Source: WVZL01 sp041862375 (GTDB lineage Bacteria > Acidobacteriota > Aminicenantia > Aminicenantales > Aminicenantaceae). From it: 13,807 nt of DNA. A model generated the notes under the pieces. The model was not told the DNA's origin. It saw only the letters and a list, made by a program, of their open reading frames with translations, and did no database searches. The DNA is taken from assembly GCA_041862375.1 (NCBI GenBank), contig JBGVTE010000076.1, positions 1 through 13,807 on the forward strand, read 5' to 3'. Position 1 is the stretch's first letter. The number at the start of each line of letters is the position of its first letter. Shown here in pieces: positions 1-5,491 of the stretch. The position numbers and the translations under genes are program-made.

Positions 1-201
1 CAAAAAGGAATTTCCTCCTGTTTCAAAGGCATGGTTACTTTCGCTCATATTGACATGCCAATCTATGAGTGATACTTTTATTTTTGGAACTCCGGTGGTG
101 GAAATTGTGGGAAATATCCATGGATTTGTTGCACAGCCAAAAGCGAATTCCCTATCGTGAGTAATGGCAATTACGTCTTTAATTGCCTTTATTGAAGCCA
201 T
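1..201 (-). CDS. Unidentified protein, N-terminal fragment running off the left edge
   Basis: An open frame of 67 codons reads leftward from an ATG at 201 and is still open at base 1, so only the N-terminus is present. It begins MASIKAIKDVIAITHDREF and continues with mixed polar and hydrophobic segments rich in short beta-like stretches. There is no signal peptide or membrane segment. I do not recognise the family. A beta-rich or beta-propeller-like protein is only an impression. An in-frame stop (211-213) lies just upstream of the ATG, so this is the only ATG start available, although no clear Shine-Dalgarno precedes it. It is divergent from the methyltransferase at 228, leaving only 26 nt between the two starts, which is tight for two promoters. 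Confidence 0.5.
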   Translation of the reverse strand, partial: MASIKAIKDVIAITHDREFAFGCATNPWIFPTISTTGVPKIKVSLIDWHVNMSESNHAFETGGNSFL

Positions 202-227
202 TATTAAGTATTATACTGACGTTTGAA

Positions 228-995
228 ATGAAGAATAAGAAATCAAGAATAAAAAATTTATTTACTACCATATATGAAGAATTCTTGAATACTTTGAAAA
301 AACCAAGACGGATTCTTGATATATTAAACAAGGACAGCATACACAAATATTTTTATAATTTAAAATCAAAATTAAAATTTGGAGATCCCTGGATCTACTG
401 TTCACCTAATAAAACATTTAGAAAAAGAGTATATAGCACACCCGAAGATTATATTAAACACCAAAAATCAAAGCAGGGACGAATCGATCTATCTGATTAT
501 GATCTAAGGTACAGGGAGGTTCTTCGAAAACGGCTGGAAAATTTAGATCTTCTTAAGCAAGGTATGAACGCACTCTGTTTAGGTGCACGTATTGGAACTG
601 AGGTTAAATCCTTTCTAGACCTTGGATGTTTTGCCATTGGAATTGACCTTAGTCCGGGAGAGAATAACCGGTATGTGGTTTATGGCGACTTTCATGAAAC
701 ACAGTTTTCGTCTAACTCTATTGATATTGTGTTTACTAATTCTCTTGACCACGTATTAGATATAAAGAATTTAATAAATGAGATAAAGAGACTACTGAAA
801 CCAAACGGTCTTTTAATTATAGAAGCAGTGATTGGAAGTGATGAAGGAAGATTCCCAAGTTTTTATGAGAGTTTTTGGTGGTCAAGAGTTGATGATCTGG
901 TTTCTTTGTTTGAAAATTCTCAGTTTATACTCATTAAGAGATCTTCATTTGATTATCCCTGGGATGGAGAGCAACTGTGCTTTAAGAAAAGTTAA
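228..995 (+). CDS. Class I SAM-dependent methyltransferase (type 11-like)
   Basis: A 255-residue protein, probably transferring a methyl group from SAM to an unknown small-molecule or glycan substrate in the cytoplasm. The SAM fold is at residues 115-200: a glycine-containing motif I (ALCLGARIGTE, 115-125), an acidic residue ending beta-2 (GIDLS, D140), a GDF motif near 153, the IDIVFTNSLDHV strand and helix (165-176), and the late motif LLKPNGLLIIE (189-199). The first 110 residues are basic and not diagnostic. The frame extends upstream to a TTG at 183, but that would overlap the divergent gene's start. I chose the ATG at 228, which begins a lysine-rich N-terminus; neither start has a good Shine-Dalgarno. 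It converges on the FkbM-type gene with 19 nt between stops. The family is secure but the substrate is unknown. Confidence 0.82.
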   Translation: MKNKKSRIKNLFTTIYEEFLNTLKKPRRILDILNKDSIHKYFYNLKSKLKFGDPWIYCSPNKTFRKRVYSTPEDYIKHQKSKQGRIDLSDYDLRYREVLRKRLENLDLLKQGMNALCLGARIGTEVKSFLDLGCFAIGIDLSPGENNRYVVYGDFHETQFSSNSIDIVFTNSLDHVLDIKNLINEIKRLLKPNGLLIIEAVIGSDEGRFPSFYESFWWSRVDDLVSLFENSQFILIKRSSFDYPWDGEQLCFKKS

Positions 996-1014
996 GGGGA
1001 TTTCCTATTGTATT

Positions 1015-1908
1015 TTATTTACGCTTCCCTTCAACCCGTCTCTTAATCCTATTTAGCCCAGCTTGAACAGATGTGCCTATGTCATACTCAATACATCTGA
1101 TTCGGACAGGCCACTCCATATCGCGTATATTAAACGTAAAATTGTAAATTTTATTTTCTTCAAGATAGGCAAGAAATTCTTCACCACGCTTTTTGTCAAT
1201 CTTGGATACGTCATCCCACATCCCATAATATCCGTCGATATGCTTTGCGAGCCCGCGCTCAACGAGATCCTTTATTACGTCATACTCTGATCCCTCGATG
1301 TTCATCCTCAAGAGACAGATGCGATTTTGCAGATCAATATTGCTTTCTCTCAACCAGTCAGAAAGTCGCATCGCTTCGATCTTCTCATAATGCTCCGTGG
1401 GCTTATAAAGAGAATCTCCGACACCCTCCCTTTTTATATCTTTGAAAAGTTTGATCTTGCCCTCAGGAGGTAATACATAACAAAGGGCTTTATTTATAAG
1501 ATCAACATTTTTTTTATTAGCGAATTTTGCTTTAACTTGATCAAAAGATTCTCGGCTGGCTTCAAATCCGTATGACTCAAATTTTTTGCACAAGCGCGGT
1601 AGTATTCTTTCTACCATTAAAGCTAATTCATTGCCTTCCTTATGAGTGCCCAAATCCAAATATAAGATTGAAGCATCATCAGGTATTCTCACCTTAGAGA
1701 AAATTTTTGTAAATCCCACCTGAGATACTCTTCTCAAAAGTGCTCTTAGAAAAAGAATAGCCGAGTCCAGGTAGGCAATCAATGTGAAAATCGGTATATA
1801 AATTGGTGATAAGGGAACAATTTTTCGTATAGCTCCAAGTAAGGCCCAATTCCAAAGTCCTTGGTGGGGATGCCAGAGTAACGACGATAGTTTATTGTTT
1901 CGAACCAT
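1015..1908 (-). CDS. FkbM-family SAM-dependent methyltransferase
   Basis: A 297-residue methyltransferase of the FkbM type, a family that O-methylates sugars and secondary metabolites and is common in polysaccharide and surface-glycan loci. The SAM core begins with LYLDLGTHKEGNE (82-94), continues through an acidic beta-2 end (YGFEASRE, 113-120), and has the FkbM hallmark LLRMNIEGSEYDVIKDL at 199-215. Residues 31-57 are hydrophobic and could sit on or in the membrane, so the catalytic domain may be membrane-tethered. The start is the ATG at 1908, because GGAGG (1917-1921 on this strand) lies 8 nt upstream; a TTG at 1914 is too close to that site. It faces the methyltransferase at 228. Substrate unknown. 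Confidence 0.85.
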   Translation of the reverse strand: MVRNNKLSSLLWHPHQGLWNWALLGAIRKIVPLSPIYIPIFTLIAYLDSAILFLRALLRRVSQVGFTKIFSKVRIPDDASILYLDLGTHKEGNELALMVERILPRLCKKFESYGFEASRESFDQVKAKFANKKNVDLINKALCYVLPPEGKIKLFKDIKREGVGDSLYKPTEHYEKIEAMRLSDWLRESNIDLQNRICLLRMNIEGSEYDVIKDLVERGLAKHIDGYYGMWDDVSKIDKKRGEEFLAYLEENKIYNFTFNIRDMEWPVRIRCIEYDIGTSVQAGLNRIKRRVEGKRK

Positions 1909-1916
1909 TTTCAATT

Positions 1917-1921
1917 CCTCC
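1917..1921 (-). promoter_or_regulatory. Ribosome binding site that sets the FkbM-gene start
   Basis: GGAGG on the minus strand. It is 8 nt from the ATG at 1908 but only 2 nt from the alternative TTG at 1914, so it favours the shorter 297-residue product. Confidence 0.75.
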
Positions 1922-1931
1922 TTGCAGCCCC

Positions 1932-1949
1932 ACCATATTAATATATGGT
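1932..1949. repeat. Perfect palindrome upstream of the FkbM gene
   Basis: ACCATAT (1932-1938), a 4-nt spacer, then ATATGGT (1943-1949): perfect 7-bp arms. It lies in the 5' leader of the minus-strand FkbM gene, 10 nt upstream of its Shine-Dalgarno. It could be an operator or a short hairpin in the leader; AT-rich palindromes also arise by chance. Confidence 0.5.
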
Positions 1950-1958
1950 TATCTGCAA

Positions 1959-1986
1959 TTTATCATTATTGATAATAGTCAGTCAA
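1959..1986 (-). promoter_or_regulatory. Possible weak promoter for the FkbM gene
   Basis: On the minus strand TTGACT (1986-1981) is followed after 16 nt by GATAAA (1964-1959). The -35 matches 5 of 6 consensus positions and the -10 only 4 of 6. The position is plausible, about 50 nt before the start codon. The AT-rich context makes false matches likely. Confidence 0.25.
1960..1975. repeat. Second perfect palindrome upstream of the FkbM gene
   Basis: TTATCA (1960-1965), a 4-nt spacer, then TGATAA (1970-1975): perfect 6-bp arms with the same spacer length as the palindrome 10 nt away. It overlaps the weak -10 proposed for the FkbM gene, which suits an operator. The two palindromes have different arm sequences. 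Confidence 0.4.
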
Positions 1987-2032
1987 CAATACATATTCAC
2001 AAAACCTCAATACGGGGTGAAATACTGACAGG

Positions 2033-2073
2033 ACTTGACTTGTCTTCGCGGAGAATTACTTGACTTAGCGAAG
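2033..2073. repeat. Interlocked direct and inverted repeats before the TIM-barrel gene
   Basis: ACTTGACTT occurs at 2033-2041 and again at 2058-2066. An inverted pair, CTTCGC (2044-2049) and GCGAAG (2068-2073), interleaves with it. The second direct copy contains the TTGACT proposed as the -35 of the downstream gene, so this could be an operator. It could also be a degenerate dispersed repeat. Confidence 0.35.
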
Positions 2074-2088
2074 GCAATTGATTTAATA
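2060..2088 (+). promoter_or_regulatory. Possible promoter for the TIM-barrel gene at 2114
   Basis: TTGACT (2060-2065), a 17-nt spacer, then TTAATA (2083-2088). The -35 is good and the -10 is weak. Transcription would begin near 2095, leaving a leader of only about 20 nt and no evident Shine-Dalgarno before the ATG at 2114. Confidence 0.3.
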
Positions 2089-2113
2089 AACTTAATCGCA
2101 CTTTAAATGTACA

Positions 2114-3139
2114 ATGATAGAATTATATATTTCCTGGGTAAAAGGCTTGACTAAAGATAGAGAAACGCTAAAGTACCTTAAGAATTCTGGAATAATCTCA
2201 GGGATTGAACTATTCAATATTGATGACAAGATTGAAGCAATCAAGGATGTAGGCTTAAAAGTTTCCTGCCATAATCCTGGTTTAGGTTATTCCTCTAACT
2301 TAACGAATCCAGATTTCATGAATGTCTTCGAGGGCGACCAGGGTAAGAGACTGTTAAAAGTATTAAGAGAGTCTGATGCTCCTACAGTAGGCTTTCATAT
2401 TGGTTTTTCTGCTGAATACTTTTTTAAGATGGTGGGTTTCCCTGACATACCGAAGAAAGGCACGTTAATTACTGACCGTAACCGATTGCTTGAAAGAATA
2501 AGCAAGAATGTAGTATCACTCGAGAAAAAAATAAACGAAGAATTGGATGAAAAGGATCAAAAATACGTTGTTGTGGAAACCATGGATTACAGCAGAGGAA
2601 TACAGATTGAGTGGGGTGTACAGCTTGAAGATGCGAGGAACAATAGGCGAGAGATTGAAGAGACTATCGAAAAATTTGGAATGAATGTTGGACTACAACA
2701 TGTTACAGATCCTTCCTTTGTTAAAGACCTTCTCGACCGTGCCAGTCCTCAGAATATAAAGCCAGTAGGTTTTTTATTCGATATCGGGCATTTATTCATT
2801 ACTGCTGATACTAAAATACATGAAAGGAGTTTTTTTGGCACAATAGAAGATTATTTCGAAGAAATGCTCGATGCCGTTCGCGGAAAAACCTTTCAGCTCC
2901 ATCTTAACGTTCCTAAAGGAAATGATAAAGAAGGTTATGCTGATAATCACGGCCCATTTATTCCAGGAGATAGCTTGGGGGAGCACATTCTTGAGCTGGC
3001 GAAAAAAGTGGCTCAAAGGAGCCCATATCTCTCTACAGTTACATTAGAAATGGAAATGAGGAAAGGTTCAACTCTTGCTGAGCATTGTAGAGAGATGAAT
3101 AATCAAGCTGAATATATCCAGAAGCAACTATATATTTAA
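2114..3139 (+). CDS. Xylose-isomerase-like TIM-barrel protein (sugar phosphate isomerase/epimerase type)
   Basis: A 341-residue soluble protein of the AP endonuclease 2 / xylose-isomerase-like TIM-barrel superfamily. The usual metal-site residues appear at the ends of successive strands: H53 (SCHNPG), H95 (GFHIGFS), E155 (VVVETMDYS), D223 and H226 (FDIGHLFI), H263 (QLHLN), and an acidic residue near 312-314 (LEMEM). This pattern supports a divalent-metal isomerase, epimerase or hydrolase; the substrate cannot be read from sequence. At 341 residues it is longer than typical 260-290-residue members, with an insertion at about 100-150. No Shine-Dalgarno is obvious at the ATG. It lies 180 nt upstream of thiC, which has its own promoter, so a functional link to thiC rests only on neighbourhood. 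A DUF692-like identity is an alternative. Confidence 0.65.
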   Translation: MIELYISWVKGLTKDRETLKYLKNSGIISGIELFNIDDKIEAIKDVGLKVSCHNPGLGYSSNLTNPDFMNVFEGDQGKRLLKVLRESDAPTVGFHIGFSAEYFFKMVGFPDIPKKGTLITDRNRLLERISKNVVSLEKKINEELDEKDQKYVVVETMDYSRGIQIEWGVQLEDARNNRREIEETIEKFGMNVGLQHVTDPSFVKDLLDRASPQNIKPVGFLFDIGHLFITADTKIHERSFFGTIEDYFEEMLDAVRGKTFQLHLNVPKGNDKEGYADNHGPFIPGDSLGEHILELAKKVAQRSPYLSTVTLEMEMRKGSTLAEHCREMNNQAEYIQKQLYI

Positions 3140-3235
3140 ATCTCAGTTTATTATCTTTTATCTTTTTCAATAAAAAATGAATCCTGTTCTAAAATAAAAA
3201 GCCCTCTCTTTAAAAAGTTATGAAAGTTATAAAGG

Positions 3236-3265
3236 CCTGACCCCACGGGTTCACGTGTTGACAGG
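3236..3265. repeat. Imperfect 30-bp dyad overlapping the thiC promoter
   Basis: CCTG at 3236-3239 pairs with CAGG at 3262-3265, and CACG (3244-3247) with CGTG (3254-3257), around a centre near 3250/3251. The right arm includes the -35 hexamer. It could be an operator or the remnant of a dispersed palindromic repeat; the GCCTGACCCC stretch at 3235-3244 resembles parts of such elements from memory. Confidence 0.35.
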
Positions 3266-3286
3266 AATAAATTTGTCAAATATACT
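3258..3286 (+). promoter_or_regulatory. Near-consensus promoter for thiC
   Basis: TTGACA (3258-3263), exactly 17 nt, then TATACT (3281-3286): a perfect -35 and a 5-of-6 -10. Transcription would start near 3293, giving a leader of about 27 nt. That leader is far too short to hold a TPP or cobalamin riboswitch. TTGACA also forms an inverted pair with TGTCAA (3274-3279) inside the spacer, a possible repressor site. Confidence 0.7.
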
Positions 3287-3319
3287 TAGGTTTAAAGATC
3301 CCAATCTCCAAGTAAAATA

Positions 3320-4627
3320 ATGACACAAATAGAACAAGCTAAAAAAGGAAGTATAACTCCTTCCTTGAGAAAAGTAGCTGAAGAAGAGGACTTCGCTGTA
3401 GAAACTCTGCTTGATTTAGTTGCTCAAGGAAAGATCGTTATTCCTCATAATCCCCATCACAATTCTATAAATCCTGTGGGTATCGGACAAAAACTGCGGA
3501 CAAAAGTAAACGTTAACATCGGTACTTCAATGGATTTTTACGAGGAAGCGGAAGAGCTGAAAAAAGTGAAAATCTCCCTAAAATATAAAACCGATACTTT
3601 GATGGACCTGAGCACTGGCGGAGATATTAAGAAAATAAGGCGAATGATTCTCGATAAAGCCCCTATTCCCCTAGGCACCGTTCCTGTTTACCAGGCAGCC
3701 ATAGAAGCCATCGAGAAGCGCGGCTCTATCGTCGATATAACAGAAGACGACCTCTTTTCGGTCATAGAAGCTCAAGCCGAAGAGGGTGTTGATTTTATGA
3801 CTGTCCATGCAGGGCTTACTATGAAAGCCATCGAACGGCTTAAGAACCAGGGTCGAGTAGCAGATATAGTTTCTCGAGGAGGAGCGTTTCATCTCGCCTG
3901 GATGCTTCATAACCAGCAAGAAAATCTCCTTTACGCAAATTTTGACCGCCTCCTTGAAATTGCCTACAAATATGATATTACCCTCAGCCTTGGAGATGGA
4001 CTGAGACCCGGCTCCATTCTTGACGCCACAGACCGCCCTCAAATAGAAGAGCTTCTGACACTGGGAGAGCTCGTAAAAAGAGCCTGGGAAATGAATGTTC
4101 AGGTCATGGTTGAAGGACCAGGGCATATTCCTCTTGATCAAGTTGAGATGAACATAAAACTCCAGAAGCGTGTCTGTCATGAGGCTCCTTTCTATGTTTT
4201 AGGGCCCCTGGTAACAGATATTGCTCCGGGTTATGATCACATTGTCTCAGCTATAGGCGGCGCATTGGCAGCAGCAGCAGGAGCAGATTTTCTCTGCTAT
4301 GTCACTCCATCCGAACACCTCGGCCTTCCTTCTCTCGATGACGTTAGAGAAGGCCTTATCGCCTCAAAGATTGCTGCTCATGCTGCTGACATCGTAAAAG
4401 GAGTTAAAGGTGCCTTAAAGAGAGATTTGGACATCTCTGAAGCCCGGAAAAAATTGAACTGGTCCGAGCAGCAAAAGCTTGCTCTTGATCCCAATAAATT
4501 CAAAGAAATCAGGGATAAAAGAAGAACAAAATCAGCGGCCTGTTCCATGTGCGGCGACTTCTGTGCTCTGCGCATTGTCAGTGAATTCTTAGGCTCACCT
4601 GGAAAGGCCGATGCCTTCCGCTGCTAA
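3320..4627 (+). CDS. thiC: ThiC-family radical SAM enzyme (phosphomethylpyrimidine synthase or paralogue)
   Basis: A 435-residue protein of the ThiC family. ThiC rearranges aminoimidazole ribotide to the thiamine pyrimidine; the paralogues BzaF/BzaAB make 5-hydroxybenzimidazole for cobamides from the same substrate. Conserved blocks: VNVNIGTSMD (63-72), MDLSTGGDI (95-103), VDFMTVHAGLT (157-167), SRGGAFHLAWM (185-195), LGDGLRPGS (224-232), VEGPGHIP (264-271), CHEAPFY (286-292), TDIAPGYDH (299-307) and TPSEHLGLP (329-337). H269 and H333 match the expected metal ligands. The cluster motif is C408-x2-C411-x3-C415, one residue shorter than the Cx2Cx4C of long proteobacterial ThiC. Length fits the short anaerobe/archaeal form. 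There is no TPP riboswitch and no other thi gene here. The start at 3320 has only a weak Shine-Dalgarno. Family is certain; thiamine versus another product is open. Confidence 0.88.
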   Translation: MTQIEQAKKGSITPSLRKVAEEEDFAVETLLDLVAQGKIVIPHNPHHNSINPVGIGQKLRTKVNVNIGTSMDFYEEAEELKKVKISLKYKTDTLMDLSTGGDIKKIRRMILDKAPIPLGTVPVYQAAIEAIEKRGSIVDITEDDLFSVIEAQAEEGVDFMTVHAGLTMKAIERLKNQGRVADIVSRGGAFHLAWMLHNQQENLLYANFDRLLEIAYKYDITLSLGDGLRPGSILDATDRPQIEELLTLGELVKRAWEMNVQVMVEGPGHIPLDQVEMNIKLQKRVCHEAPFYVLGPLVTDIAPGYDHIVSAIGGALAAAAGADFLCYVTPSEHLGLPSLDDVREGLIASKIAAHAADIVKGVKGALKRDLDISEARKKLNWSEQQKLALDPNKFKEIRDKRRTKSAACSMCGDFCALRIVSEFLGSPGKADAFRC

Positions 4628-5447
4628 AAAACTCTTTTTTGGCACAGCGGGTATTCCTCTCTCTTCTTCCTCATCCTCTACTTTATACGGCATAGAGCGT
4701 ATCGCAGAACTCGAGCTCGATTGCTTAGAGATAGAGTTTGTTAAAGGAGTGAAGATGGGAACGGACATGGCTAAAAAAATTAAAGAAACTGCCCAAAAGC
4801 ATAACATCAGGTTAAGCGTTCATGCCCCATACTACGTGAACTTGAACTCAGATGAGGAAGGCATGAGGCTGGCAAGCCAGGATCGCCTGTTAAACTCAGC
4901 CAGGATGGCAGAGGTTTGTGGAGCAGCGAATGTCGTGTTTCATGCCGGCTATTATGGAAAGTTCACTCCTGACAAAGCATATGAAACAATAACAAAGGGA
5001 GTGAAGGAGGTTGCTTCGATCTTAAATTCAGAAAGAAGCTCTGTCGTTCTCAGACCGGAGACCATGGGAAAGAAGTCCCAGTTCGGGTCTCTCGATGAAA
5101 TTCTTTTGCTGTGCAGGGAAGTTGGTTACCTCCTCCCCTGTATAGACTTTTCACATCTCCATGCTCGGGACGGAAAAAGTAACTCTTATAATGAGTTCCA
5201 CCGTATTTTTAAAAAGATTGAAAAAAAGCTGGGAAAGATAGTTCTAAAAAATGCCCACATTCATATTTCAGGCGCTGAGTATACTGAAAAGGGCGAAAGG
5301 GAGCATATTAATCTGAAAGAATCTGACTTTCGATATGACGACTGGATTCAGGTTTTGAAGGATTTTGAAGTAGAAGGAATTGTTATCTGTGAAAGCCCAA
5401 ACTTGGAACAGGACGCTTTGATGCTGAAGAAATTATATTACTCATAA
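4611..5447 (+). CDS. Endonuclease-IV-like TIM-barrel protein
   Basis: A 278-residue protein of the endonuclease IV branch of the xylose-isomerase-like superfamily, similar to short archaeal-type homologues. Metal-ligand candidates are H71 (VHAPYY), H111 (VFHAGYYG), E150 (RPETMG), D179 and H182 (CIDFSHLH), H216 or H218 (AHIHIS), H232 (EREHINL) and E261 (VICESPN). These align closely with the E. coli Nfo ligands from memory, but the D-x-H pair (D229/H231) appears here as R-E-H, so one zinc ligand may differ. The start is supported by LFFGTAGIP near the N-terminus, typical of this branch, and by GGAAAGG at 4601-4607. It overlaps thiC by 17 nt, implying translational coupling. A six-serine run (18-23) is unusual. 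It could be an AP endonuclease or a metal-dependent isomerase; the thiC coupling suggests a metabolic role, but that is inference. Confidence 0.72.
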   Translation: MPSAAKKLFFGTAGIPLSSSSSSTLYGIERIAELELDCLEIEFVKGVKMGTDMAKKIKETAQKHNIRLSVHAPYYVNLNSDEEGMRLASQDRLLNSARMAEVCGAANVVFHAGYYGKFTPDKAYETITKGVKEVASILNSERSSVVLRPETMGKKSQFGSLDEILLLCREVGYLLPCIDFSHLHARDGKSNSYNEFHRIFKKIEKKLGKIVLKNAHIHISGAEYTEKGEREHINLKESDFRYDDWIQVLKDFEVEGIVICESPNLEQDALMLKKLYYS

Positions 5448-5491
5448 TAGGAAGCATCTTTTTCCCCGTGATGAAAAATTAAGGAGGAAGG

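Noticed and set aside
183..227. Longer N-terminus for the first methyltransferase, starting at a TTG
   Set aside because: It would overlap the divergent gene's start codon, lacks a ribosome site and adds residues that do not belong to the SAM fold; the ATG at 228 is simpler.
3671..4180. 169-codon minus-strand frame inside thiC
   Set aside because: Lies wholly within strongly conserved ThiC coding sequence and shows no recognisable domain.
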